64,000 nt of DNA from Actinoallomurus oryzae (GTDB taxonomy: Bacteria > Actinomycetota > Actinomycetes > Streptosporangiales > Streptosporangiaceae), in NCBI RefSeq assembly GCF_039541955.1, contig NZ_BAABHF010000065.1, positions 69,381 through 133,380 on the forward strand, written 5' to 3'. This document shows positions 47,292 through 55,505 of the stretch, in pieces. The position numbers and the translations under genes were made by a program. Positions within the stretch are counted from its first letter, which is position 1. Every line of letters starts with the position of its first letter. The notes beneath the pieces are model-generated. The model was not told the DNA's origin and did not search any database. It was given only the letters and a program-made list of their open reading frames with translations.

Positions 47292-48055
47292 CGCCGCCCT
47301 CGATCCGAAGCGGTCCGCTCGTCCGAGTGTGTCGCCAGATGGTCGGCGAAGGTGATCCGGCCGTCGGCGTGGTCGGGCGCCCGGTGGTAGCCGGCCCGGA
47401 AGGCGCCGAAGACCTTGCCGGGCAACCGGAACGGCACGATCGGGCGACGGCGTCCGGTCGCCTCCAGGTACGCCCTGGCCATGTCCGTGAGCCGCAGGAC
47501 CTGCGGGCCGCCCATGTCGGCCACGCGCCCGGCGGGTTCGGCCATGGCGAGGTCGGCGAACCGGTCGGCCACCTCGGACACGTCCACCGGCTGGAAGCTC
47601 AGGTCCGGCACCGGCATCAGCGGGATCCGCGCGAGCGTCGCGAGCAGCATGCGGATCAGGTCGTGGAACTGAGTGGCGCGCAGGATCGTGTACGGAACAC
47701 CCGACTGCTCCACGATCCGTTCCGCGGTCAGCTTGGTCCGGTAGTACCGGAGCGGATTCCGGTCCACGCCGACGATCGAGATGTACAGCAGATGCGACAC
47801 ATGGGCGTCGGCCGCGGCCTTGACCAGCCTACGGTCCATGTCGACGCTTCCGGGCGCGGACGCGCAGTGCACCACGACATCCGCCCCGTCGAGCGCGGCC
47901 GTGAGCCCCGCGCCGGTCTTCCAGTCCACGGTGAACAGCCGGGGCCCGGTACGCCGGCTGACGACGCGGACCTCGTGTCCGGCCTGCCGGAGCCGGCCGA
48001 CCACGAGCGCGCCGAGCCGCCCGGTGCCGCCGGTCACAAGAAAGGTCTTCCTCAT
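47288..48055 (-). CDS. NAD(P)-binding, NmrA/SDR-like protein
   Basis: 255 residues. Extended-SDR nucleotide loop MRKTFLVTGGTGRLGALVVG, VVSRRTGPRLFTVDWKTG, DVVVHCASAPGSVDMDRRLV, HLLYISIVGVDRNPLRYYRT then KLTAERIVEQSGVPYTILRA. The Y-x-x-x-K (YYRTK) is present but the group usually acts as sensors or isomerase/reductase-like enzymes. ATG 48055; a longer frame to 48172 has no ribosome site. Coupled with the small membrane protein. It is divergent from the reductase-type gene at 48190. Confidence 0.85.
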   Translation of the reverse strand: MRKTFLVTGGTGRLGALVVGRLRQAGHEVRVVSRRTGPRLFTVDWKTGAGLTAALDGADVVVHCASAPGSVDMDRRLVKAAADAHVSHLLYISIVGVDRNPLRYYRTKLTAERIVEQSGVPYTILRATQFHDLIRMLLATLARIPLMPVPDLSFQPVDVSEVADRFADLAMAEPAGRVADMGGPQVLRLTDMARAYLEATGRRRPIVPFRLPGKVFGAFRAGYHRAPDHADGRITFADHLATHSDERTASDRGRR

Positions 48056-48189
48056 GCCCTCAAGACAACTCAACCGGTGAGAACGTGACATGAGAAATCC
48101 GGGGAGACGGTGTCGGATCGAGGCGGTGGTGTTCGTAGCAGGGGTGAGACCGTCCACAAGGGGCGGCGCCAAGGCAGAGGAATCGCGAC

Positions 48190-48813
48190 ATGAAGCTGAC
48201 GACCGTGACTCAGGTCACCATCGACGGAGTGGTGCAGGGAAACGGCGGCGCGTCGGATGAGGACCGCAGGAACGGATTCGAGCGCGGCGGATGGGCCCTG
48301 GGGAAGGGCGACGACGAGACCCACGCGTTCATCAATCAGACCTACCGGCGCGCCGAGGCGTTCCTGTTCGGCCGTCGGACCTACGAACTGTTCGCCGGGT
48401 CGTGGGGGACCCTCACCGTCCAGGATGTCCCCGGCTGGGAGTCCGTCGTGGAAGCGTTGAACACACGGCCCAAATACGTGGCGTCGACCACGCTCACCGA
48501 TCCGGCGTGGGGGGACACGACCGTCCTGTCCGGAGACGTGGCGGCCGCGGTCCGGAAGCTGAAGGCCAAGCCAGGGGGTGAGCTGCAGGTACACGGCAGT
48601 GGCACCCTGGCCCGGTGGCTGCTGGAGAACGATCTGGTCGACGAGATGACCCTGATCACCATCCCGGTGGTCGTCGGCCAGGGCGCGCGGTTGTTCCCCG
48701 ACGAGGGCCCGGATCTCGCACTCGACCTGGTCGAGTCGCGCGTCGACTCCAAGGGCGTGACGATCCAGGTCTACCGGCCGGCCGGGCGCCCGCGGTACGC
48801 GCCAACGTCTTGA
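48190..48813 (+). CDS. Dihydrofolate-reductase-fold protein (RibD C-terminal family)
   Basis: 207 residues. MKLTTVTQVTIDGVVQGNGG, AFLFGRRTYELFAGSWG, PKYVASTTLTDPAWGDTTVL, GELQVHGSGTLARWLLENDL, IPVVVGQGARLFPDEGP. The gene precedes a YciI-type protein and an ECF42-type sigma factor, a composition common in actinobacteria. GAGGAA before ATG 48190. NADPH-dependent reduction of an unknown substrate is likely. Confidence 0.88.
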   Translation: MKLTTVTQVTIDGVVQGNGGASDEDRRNGFERGGWALGKGDDETHAFINQTYRRAEAFLFGRRTYELFAGSWGTLTVQDVPGWESVVEALNTRPKYVASTTLTDPAWGDTTVLSGDVAAAVRKLKAKPGGELQVHGSGTLARWLLENDLVDEMTLITIPVVVGQGARLFPDEGPDLALDLVESRVDSKGVTIQVYRPAGRPRYAPTS

Positions 48814-48864
48814 CGTCCCTGACCACCGAACCACGCTGTCTTGACACAACAGGAGATGATCTTC

Positions 48865-49188
48865 ATGCAGTACCTGGTTTCCGTGATCGATGACAAGAGC
48901 AATCCCGGCAGCACGGACAGGCAGCCTGCCATCAGCGCTTTCAACGAACGACTGATCGCCGAGGGCCACTGGGTTTTCGCGGGCGGACTCGCGGACACCG
49001 ACGCGGCCACGGTCATCGACAACCGGGGCGAGCAGGCGGTGTTCAGCGACGGGCCTTTCGTGGAGTCCAAGGAGTACCTCGCCGGCGTCTGGGTGTGGGA
49101 GGCCCCCGATCTGGATGTGGCGCTCAAGCTCGCCGCCGAGGCGTCGAAGGTCTGCGATCGGAAGATCGAGGTGCGGCCGTTCCTGTGA
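48865..49188 (+). CDS. YciI/DGPF-domain protein
   Basis: 107 residues. ATG 48865 is chosen since AGGAG lies 9 bases upstream. MQYLVSVIDDKSNPGSTDRQ, AFNERLIAEGHWVFAGGL, the DGPF signature in VFSDGPFVESKEYLAGVWV, then WEAPDLDVALKLAAEASKVC. DGPF proteins are the conserved partners of ECF42 sigma factors. The stop overlaps the sigma gene start (GTGA), so both are made together. Confidence 0.9.
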   Translation: MQYLVSVIDDKSNPGSTDRQPAISAFNERLIAEGHWVFAGGLADTDAATVIDNRGEQAVFSDGPFVESKEYLAGVWVWEAPDLDVALKLAAEASKVCDRKIEVRPFL

Positions 49189-50429
49189 ACGAAGTCGACG
49201 TCCGCGAGGCGATCACCCGGGCCCACCACGAGGAGTGGGCCCGGGTGGTCGCCTCCCTGACCAGGCGTTTCGGCGACCTCGACATCGCCGAGGAGGCGGC
49301 GGCCGAGGCGTTCGCGACCGCCGTCGAGCGGTGGCCGGCCGACGGCGTACCGCCCAATCCCGGCGGCTGGCTGACCACCACCGCGGGCCGCAAGGCCATC
49401 GACCGGATCCGCCGCGAGAACAAGCGCGACGACAAGCACAAGGAGGCTCGGCTGGTGTACGACGACGACCCGCCTTCGCCTGTCGGCGCCATCGACGACG
49501 ACCGGCTCCGGCTGATCTTCACCTGCTGTCACCCGGCGCTGGCGATGCAGACCCGCGTCGCGCTGACGCTGCGCATGGTCGGCGGTCTGACCGTGCCCGA
49601 GATCGCCCGCGCCTACCTGGTGCAGGAGACCGCCATGGAGCGGCGGATCACCCGCGCGAAGGCCAAGATCAAGGCGGCCCGCATCCCGTACCGGGTGCCG
49701 TCCGTGGAGGATCTGCCGGCACGCGTGTCCGGCGTGCTCGCCGTGCTCTTTCTCGTCTTCAACGAGGGTTACCTGGCCACCGGCCCCGACACCGACTCGG
49801 TACGTCACGACCTGACCGCCGAGGCGATCCGGCTCACTCGCCTGATCCGTGCCCTCCTGCCGGACGACGGTGAGGTGGCCGGGCTGCTGGCGCTGATGCT
49901 CCTCATCGAGGCCCGCCGCCCCGCCCGGGTCTCGGCCGGCGGCGAACTGGTCCCCCTGGCCGAGCAGGACCGCGGCGCCTGGGACACGACGCTGATCGCC
50001 GAGGGTCACCGGCTGGTGCGCGAGCGCCTCGCCGCTGCCGCCGCCGGACTCGCTCCGGGCCGCTACCAGATCCTCGCCGCGATCAACGCCGTGCACACCT
50101 CCGCCCGCGACATGCGCGACACCGACTGGTCACAGATCCTCGCCCTCTACGACCAGCTCGTCCGCCTCGACCCCTCGCCGATCATCGCCCTCAACCGGGC
50201 CATCGCGGTCGCCGAGCTCGACGGCCCGGACGTGGCACTGGCCATCGTCGACCGCCTCGCCGAGGCGTTGACCGGCTATCACGCCTACCACGCCACCCGC
50301 GCCGACCTACTGCGCCGGCTGGGCCACAGCCGGCAGTCACGCACGGCCTACGACAAAGCCATCGAACTGGCGGGCAACCCCGCCGAGACCGCCTACCTCA
50401 CCCGCCGCCGCGACCAACTGCAGTACTGA
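49185..50429 (+). CDS. ECF42-type RNA polymerase sigma factor with C-terminal TPR-like domain
   Basis: 414 residues. Sigma-2 at about 10-85 (HHEEWARVVASLTRRFGDLD, AEEAFATAVERWPADGVPPN, PGGWLTTTAGRKAIDRIRRE), sigma-4 at about 115-175 (LTLRMVGGLTVPEIARAYLV, ERRITRAKAKIKAARIPYRV), then a 230-residue extension with VLAVLFLVFNEGYLATGPDT, EAIRLTRLIRALLPDDGEVA and ALYDQLVRLDPSPIIALNRA. It has no anti-sigma factor; the extension controls activity in this group. Partner: DGPF protein. Confidence 0.93.
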   Translation: MNEVDVREAITRAHHEEWARVVASLTRRFGDLDIAEEAAAEAFATAVERWPADGVPPNPGGWLTTTAGRKAIDRIRRENKRDDKHKEARLVYDDDPPSPVGAIDDDRLRLIFTCCHPALAMQTRVALTLRMVGGLTVPEIARAYLVQETAMERRITRAKAKIKAARIPYRVPSVEDLPARVSGVLAVLFLVFNEGYLATGPDTDSVRHDLTAEAIRLTRLIRALLPDDGEVAGLLALMLLIEARRPARVSAGGELVPLAEQDRGAWDTTLIAEGHRLVRERLAAAAAGLAPGRYQILAAINAVHTSARDMRDTDWSQILALYDQLVRLDPSPIIALNRAIAVAELDGPDVALAIVDRLAEALTGYHAYHATRADLLRRLGHSRQSRTAYDKAIELAGNPAETAYLTRRRDQLQY

Positions 50430-50520
50430 CCCGCCAGGTCAGCAGCGGGGACTGGGAGAAGAACCACTTCAGAGCTTTAATCAAGCCGATAAAGAAGCCA
50501 TTCACCAGCGGTTTGATCTC

Positions 50521-50549
50521 TTGACGGGCCTGTTTTCCGCATGTTTAAT
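50521..50549 (+). promoter_or_regulatory. Putative promoter of the CBM32/beta-helix gene
   Basis: TTGACG (50521-50526), 17 bases, TTTAAT (50544-50549), in an unusually AT-rich 208-base gap. A TTTAATCAAGCC string at 50476 and TTTAATCACGCC at 50544 form a repeated motif that could be a regulator site. Confidence 0.45.
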
Positions 50550-50637
50550 CACGCCATGAATTAAGCCCCGGACCGTGTGGAGACCCAGGGCCCCGCCAGA
50601 GCCGCTCGGGTCTCCACTCCCCCTCAGGAGACGATCC

Positions 50638-52797
50638 ATGAGATCTCTGTCCCTCCCCCGCGTCGCCACGGTCCTCTGGGCCATGGTCGTCGCACTCACC
50701 GTCGTGTTCGTCGCACCGCCCCGGCCCGCGCACGCCGCGGACACGCTGCTCTCCCAGGGCAAACCCGCCACCGCCTCCTCCACCGAGAACGCCGGCACCC
50801 CCGCCTCCGCCGCCGTGGACGGCGATACCGGCACCCGCTGGTCCAGCGCCTTCAGCGATCCCCAGTGGCTCCAGGTCGACCTCGGCGCCTCCGCCACCGT
50901 CAGCCGGGTCGTCCTCAACTGGGAGACCGCATACGCCACCGCGTACCAGATCCAGGTGTCGTCGGACGGCTCCAACTGGAGCACCGTCTACTCCACGACC
51001 AGCGGCACCGGCGGCACGCAGACGCTGACGGTCAGCGGCACCGGCCGCTACGTCCGCATGTACGGCACCGCCCGGCACACCCAGTACGGCTACTCGCTGT
51101 GGGAGTTCCAGGTGTACGGCTCCGGCGGCGGCACCACGCCACCGCCGACCGGCGGCGGTGACCTCGGGCCGAACGTCAAGGTCTTCGACCCGTCGATGTC
51201 GAGCGGCAGCATCCAGAGCCAGCTCGACTCGGTCTTCAGCCAGCAGGAGAGCAACCAGTTCGGCTCGCAGCGGTACGCACTGCTGTTCAAGCCGGGCAGC
51301 TACAACGTCAACGCCAACATCGGCTTCTACACCTCGATCGCCGGCCTGGGCCGGAACGTCGACGACGTGAACATCAACGGCGGGGTCACCGTCGACGCGG
51401 GCTGGTTCAACGGCAACGCCACGCAGAACTTCTGGCGCTCGGCGGAGAACCTGTCGATCACCCCGTCCGGCGGGTACGACCGCTGGGCGGTGGCGCAGGC
51501 GGCGCCGTTCCGGCGCATGCACGTCCGCGGCGACCTCAACCTCGCCCCGACCGGGTACGGCTGGGCCAGCGGCGGGTACATCGCCGACTCCAAGATCGAC
51601 GGCACCGTCCAGCCGTACTCCCAGCAGCAGTGGCTCACCCGGGACAGCCAGATCGGCGGCTGGCTCAACGGGGTCTGGAACATGGTCTTCTCCGGGGTGG
51701 TCGGCGCGCCCGCGCAGAGCTTCCCCAACCCGCCGTACACCGTGCTGGCCAACAGCCCGGTGACCCGGGAGAAGCCCTACCTGTACGTCGACGGCGCCGG
51801 CAACTACAACGTGCTCGTACCGAGCCTGCGCACGAACTCGCGCGGCACCACCTGGGCGAGCGGCTCGACCCCCGGCACCTCGATCCCGCTGAGCCAGTTC
51901 TACGTCGCCCACCCCGGTGACAGCGCCGCCACCATCAACGCCGCGTTGAACTCGGGGCTGAACCTGCTGTTCACGCCCGGCGTGTACCACGTCAGCCAGA
52001 CGATCAACGTGACGCGGGCGAACACCGTCGTGCTCGGCCTCGGGTACGCCACGATCGTGCCGGACGGCGGCGTGACGCCCATGTCGGTCGCCGACGTCGA
52101 CGGCGTGAAGCTCGCCGGGCTGCTGTTCGACGCCGGGACGACCAACTCCCCGGTGCTGCTCCAGGTCGGCCCGAGCGGCTCGTCGGCGAGCCACGCGAGC
52201 GACCCGACCTCGATCCAGGACGTCTTCTTCCGCATCGGCGGCGCCGGGGCGGGCAAGGCGACCAACAGCCTCGTCGTGAACAGCGCCAACACCATCATCG
52301 ACCACATCTGGGCCTGGCGCGCCGACCACGGCAGCGGCGTCGGGTGGACCACCAACACCGCCGACACCGGCCTCATCGTGAACGGCGCGAACGTCACGGC
52401 GTACGGCCTGTTCGTCGAGCACTACCAGAAGTACAACGTCGTCTGGAACGGCCAGGGCGGCAAGACGATCTTCTTCCAGAACGAACTGCCGTACGACCCG
52501 CCCAACCAGGCCGCCTACATGAACGGGAGCACCCGCGGCTACGCCGCCTACAAGGTGGCCGACAACGTCACCAGCCATGAGGGCTGGGGGCTGGGCAGCT
52601 ACTGCAACTTCGACGTCGATCCCTCGATCGTCGACGAGCACGGCTTCGAGGTGCCGAACAACTCCGGAGTGCGGTTCCACGACCTGCTCACGGTGTCGCT
52701 CGGCGGCAAGGGCATCATCAACCATGTGATCAACAGCACCGGTGCCGCCGCGCAGGGCACCGACACGGTTCCGGTGGACATCACCAGTTACCCCTGA
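50638..52797 (+). CDS. Secreted CBM32 plus right-handed beta-helix protein
   Basis: 719 residues. ATG with AGGAG 8 bases upstream. Signal peptide (MRSLSLPRVATVLWAMVVAL ... PRPAHAAD). Residues about 38-165 are an F5/8-type C domain (DTLLSQGKPATASSTENAGT, WLQVDLGASATVSRVVLNWE, RYVRMYGTARHTQYGYSLWE). A GGGTTPPPTGGG linker follows, then a long beta-helix beginning VFDPSMSSGSIQSQLDS with NINGGVTVDAGWFNGN, NLLFTPGVYHVSQTIN, VLGLGYATIVPDGGV and FLEHY-like FVEHYQKYNVVW. The protein type is widespread in actinomycetes, often misnamed adenylyl cyclase. Likely an extracellular polysaccharide-active protein; activity unproven. Confidence 0.88.
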   Translation: MRSLSLPRVATVLWAMVVALTVVFVAPPRPAHAADTLLSQGKPATASSTENAGTPASAAVDGDTGTRWSSAFSDPQWLQVDLGASATVSRVVLNWETAYATAYQIQVSSDGSNWSTVYSTTSGTGGTQTLTVSGTGRYVRMYGTARHTQYGYSLWEFQVYGSGGGTTPPPTGGGDLGPNVKVFDPSMSSGSIQSQLDSVFSQQESNQFGSQRYALLFKPGSYNVNANIGFYTSIAGLGRNVDDVNINGGVTVDAGWFNGNATQNFWRSAENLSITPSGGYDRWAVAQAAPFRRMHVRGDLNLAPTGYGWASGGYIADSKIDGTVQPYSQQQWLTRDSQIGGWLNGVWNMVFSGVVGAPAQSFPNPPYTVLANSPVTREKPYLYVDGAGNYNVLVPSLRTNSRGTTWASGSTPGTSIPLSQFYVAHPGDSAATINAALNSGLNLLFTPGVYHVSQTINVTRANTVVLGLGYATIVPDGGVTPMSVADVDGVKLAGLLFDAGTTNSPVLLQVGPSGSSASHASDPTSIQDVFFRIGGAGAGKATNSLVVNSANTIIDHIWAWRADHGSGVGWTTNTADTGLIVNGANVTAYGLFVEHYQKYNVVWNGQGGKTIFFQNELPYDPPNQAAYMNGSTRGYAAYKVADNVTSHEGWGLGSYCNFDVDPSIVDEHGFEVPNNSGVRFHDLLTVSLGGKGIINHVINSTGAAAQGTDTVPVDITSYP

Positions 52798-52823
52798 TCA
52801 CGGCGCCGTGTTTCAATGGGCCA

Positions 52824-52873
52824 GAACCGGTCGGCCCGTGCCCGCCATGGCTGGGCGCGGGCCGGCCCGGTTC
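52824..52873. terminator. Long GC-rich hairpin between convergent genes
   Basis: GAACCGG-CGGCCCG-GCCC on the left (from 52824) pairs with GGGC-CGGGCCG-CCGGTTC on the right (to 52873) with one bulge and a short loop around GCCATG. It sits between the ends of the beta-helix gene and the P450 gene and probably terminates both. Confidence 0.8.
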
Positions 52874-52877
52874 ACCA

Positions 52878-54086
52878 TCAGCCCTCCCGTCGCACGGGCA
52901 GCGTGGCCAGCCGGTTGATGATCAGTGACGGCAGCCGCTCCAGCGACTCCGCGGGCACCGCGAGCGTGAGGTCGCCGAACCTTCGCAGCAGCCCGCCCAG
53001 TGCGATCCGGGCCTCCAGCCGCGCCAGCGGGGCACCCAGGCAGTGGTGGACACCGTGCCCGAACGCCAGGTGACCGCCGGCCTCGCGGGTCAGGTCGAGC
53101 ACGCCGGGATCGGGGAAGCGCGCCGGGTCGCGGTTGACCGCCAGCAGCGCGACGACGATGTTCTCTCCCGCCGGGATCCGCCGCCCGGCCACCTCGATCG
53201 GCTCGGCGGTGATGGCCGGGATCGGCACCTGCGCCGGAGAGTCGTAGCGCAGCAGCTCCTCGATCGCGGCGGGCAGCCGCTCCGGCTCGGCCCGCAGCAG
53301 CGCGAGCTGGACGGGGTCGGCGAACAGGGCGTTCATCCCGTTGGCGATGAGGTTCACGGTCGTTTCGTGCCCGGCGAGCAGGAGGAGGTGGACCATCGAG
53401 GTCAGCTCGTCCTCGCTCAGCCGGTCGTCGCCGTCGCGGACCGCGACCAGCGCGGACAGCAGGTCGTCCGCCGGCGCGCGGCGCTTGTCCGTCAGGAGCC
53501 CGCGCAGGAACGCCACCATCTCCTCCGAGGCGCGGCGGTAGGCCTCGTACCCGGCGAACCGGCCCGCCAGCAGCGGCCCGGCCCACGCGCGCACGTCCTC
53601 CCGCGACCCCGGCGGAACCCCGAGCAGCTCGCAGATCACCGTGATGGCCAGCGGCGCGGCGAACACGGTGATCAGGTCGGCCTCGCCCTTCGCCTCCAGG
53701 GTCTCCTCCAGGCCGTCGAGCAGTTCGTCGCAGATCCGCTCGATACGCGGCGTCAGCGCCTCGACCCGCCGCCGGGTGAAGGCCGCCGAGACCAGGCGCC
53801 GCAGCCGGGTGTGCTCGGGCGGGTCGGTGTTCAGCATGTGGGAGTCCAGGGCCGAGGTCAGCTCGGCCGGCAGCTCGTCCCCGTACGGCGAGGTGGACGC
53901 GCCCTGTTTGACCACCCGCGGGTCGGTCAGCACGGCCTTCGCCTCGGCGTGGCCGGTCACGACCCAGGCGTCCGCCCCGGTGGCGAGCCTCATGCGGTGC
54001 ACCGGGCCGGCCGCGGCCAGCTCGGCGAGCGCCCGGTGCCGCGCCCCGTCCGGCACGGCGATGAAAGGGTCGTCAGCGGTCGTCAT
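52878..54086 (-). CDS. Cytochrome P450 (bacterial class I, CYP107-like)
   Basis: 402 residues. I-helix oxygen-binding motif LLLLAGHETTVNLIA, E-x-x-R in AIEELLRYDSPAQVP, and heme loop HLAFGHGVHHCLGAPLARLE. No ferredoxin or reductase gene adjoins, so electrons come from elsewhere. Likely tailors a metabolite or xenobiotic; CYP107-type by overall look (inference). ATG at 54086. The 3' end meets the long hairpin. Confidence 0.93.
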   Translation of the reverse strand: MTTADDPFIAVPDGARHRALAELAAAGPVHRMRLATGADAWVVTGHAEAKAVLTDPRVVKQGASTSPYGDELPAELTSALDSHMLNTDPPEHTRLRRLVSAAFTRRRVEALTPRIERICDELLDGLEETLEAKGEADLITVFAAPLAITVICELLGVPPGSREDVRAWAGPLLAGRFAGYEAYRRASEEMVAFLRGLLTDKRRAPADDLLSALVAVRDGDDRLSEDELTSMVHLLLLAGHETTVNLIANGMNALFADPVQLALLRAEPERLPAAIEELLRYDSPAQVPIPAITAEPIEVAGRRIPAGENIVVALLAVNRDPARFPDPGVLDLTREAGGHLAFGHGVHHCLGAPLARLEARIALGGLLRRFGDLTLAVPAESLERLPSLIINRLATLPVRREG

Positions 54087-54119
54087 GGGACGATCCTTCC
54101 ATGATCTCTCCGAGCCGGG

Positions 54120-55376
54120 TCAGCGTGCGGCCGGTGCCGACTCGCGCCCGCGGCCGCCCCGGCTGAGGAAGTCGGCGAGCGGCAGCGTCGCGGCGCCCAC
54201 GGTGACCGCGTCCGGGCCGAGCCGGCCCAGCTCGATCGTGGTGCGTTCGAGCGGATGGCGCAGGGCGTACGCGGCGGCCGCCTCGCGCACGGCGGGCAGG
54301 GCGTGGCGGCCGAGCATGAGCCCGGCCCACCCGCTGATGATGATCCGCTCGGGGTTGAAGAGGTTCACCAGGTCGGCGATGCCGGCGCCCAGGTATTCGG
54401 CGGTCTCCTCCAGCAACGCGGCGGCCTTCTCGTCCGCCTCGCCCGGGTCGGCGGGCGCCGCGGAGGCGAGGAACGCGGCGAGCGCGGTCTCCTCGTCGGC
54501 CTCTCCCGGGTCGCCGCCGATCTCGGCCCAGCGCTCCAGCACGGCCTCGGCGCCGGCGTACGCCTCCAGGCAGCCGCGCGCGCCGCAGCGGCACGGGCGC
54601 CCGCGCACCTGCATCGTCGTGTGGCCCCACTCGCCCGCGCTGCTGTGCGCGCCGCCGTACAGGACGCCGTCGGTGATGATGCACGCGCCGACGCCGGAGC
54701 CGATCAGCACGATCACCGCGTGGCGCGCTCCCCGGCCCGCGCCGAACCACATCTCGGCCTGTCCGAGGGTCTTGGCGCCGTTGTCGATGAACAGCGGCAC
54801 CTCCGGCGGCAGGGCGGCGGCCTCCCGCAGCAGCGACTCGAGCGGCACGCCGTCCCAGTCGACCGTCTGGCCGTGCACGACCGCACCGCCGGGCGAACTG
54901 CGGTCGACGATGCCGGGAACGCCCACGCCGACGCCGAGCAGCGACTCGGGCGCGACGTCCGCGTCGCGCAGCACGTCGGCCACCGCGTCGCTGATCAACC
55001 CGACGACCCGGTCGACGTCGTACCCGTGCGCGGCGAGCGGCCTCTCGGCGCGGGCCAGCTCGGTCAGCCCGAGGTCGAACAGCTCCACGCCCACCCGGGT
55101 CTCGCCGACGTCGACGCCGATCAGGTACGCGCTGCGCCGCGCGACGCGCAGCAGAGTGCGGGGGCGGCCCCCGTCCGAACCGACCGAGCCCGCCTCCTCC
55201 AGCAGCCCGTCGGCGGTCAGCTCCGCGACGACGTTGCTGATCGAACCGGAGCTGAGCCCGGTGGCCGGCGCCAGTTCCTGCCGGCTGAGCGGCCCGTCGA
55301 AGTAGAGCTTGCGCAGCACGGCGGAACGGTTCGTGCGCCGTAGGTCGCGCACCGTCCGTTTCTCCCGATCCCTCAT
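54120..55376 (-). CDS. ROK-family sugar-responsive repressor
   Basis: 418 residues. ATG 55376 (GGAGG 9 bases upstream) is preferred over ATG 55385. N-terminal winged helix (RTNRSAVLRKLYFDGPLSRQ, TGLSSGSISNVVAELTADGL), then the ASKHA sugar-kinase-like part with IGVDVGETRVGVELFDLG, FIDNGAKTLGQAEMWFGAGR, GEWGHTT and the zinc motif CRCGARGCLEAY. Such repressors release DNA on binding a sugar. It is divergent from the sugar ABC transporter operon and almost certainly controls it. Confidence 0.93.
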   Translation of the reverse strand: MRDREKRTVRDLRRTNRSAVLRKLYFDGPLSRQELAPATGLSSGSISNVVAELTADGLLEEAGSVGSDGGRPRTLLRVARRSAYLIGVDVGETRVGVELFDLGLTELARAERPLAAHGYDVDRVVGLISDAVADVLRDADVAPESLLGVGVGVPGIVDRSSPGGAVVHGQTVDWDGVPLESLLREAAALPPEVPLFIDNGAKTLGQAEMWFGAGRGARHAVIVLIGSGVGACIITDGVLYGGAHSSAGEWGHTTMQVRGRPCRCGARGCLEAYAGAEAVLERWAEIGGDPGEADEETALAAFLASAAPADPGEADEKAAALLEETAEYLGAGIADLVNLFNPERIIISGWAGLMLGRHALPAVREAAAAYALRHPLERTTIELGRLGPDAVTVGAATLPLADFLSRGGRGRESAPAAR

Positions 55377-55420
55377 CACGGACATCCTCCCCGATGACGC
55401 AACCTACCGCCCCCAAAGTC

Positions 55421-55465
55421 TTGACGAGGATCTTCTCTCACGTCTTAACTCATAACCTAAATTAA
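55421..55465 (+). promoter_or_regulatory. Promoter and candidate ROK operator of the sugar uptake operon
   Basis: TTGACG (55421-55426) and TTAACT (55445-55450) with 18 bases spacing form a promoter. The AT-rich 21-base stretch 55445-55465, bounded by TTAA at both ends, overlaps the -10 and start, the right place for a repressor. The dyad is imperfect, so the operator call is tentative. Confidence 0.45.
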
Positions 55466-55505
55466 CTTCCCCGCCGAAGTTGCCTCCGGAGAGGGCCCAC
55501 TGACC

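Noticed and set aside
50545..52725. 726-codon minus-strand frame opposite the CBM32/beta-helix gene
   Set aside because: Val/Arg/Gly-rich shadow; the plus strand has a signal peptide, two domains and a ribosome site.
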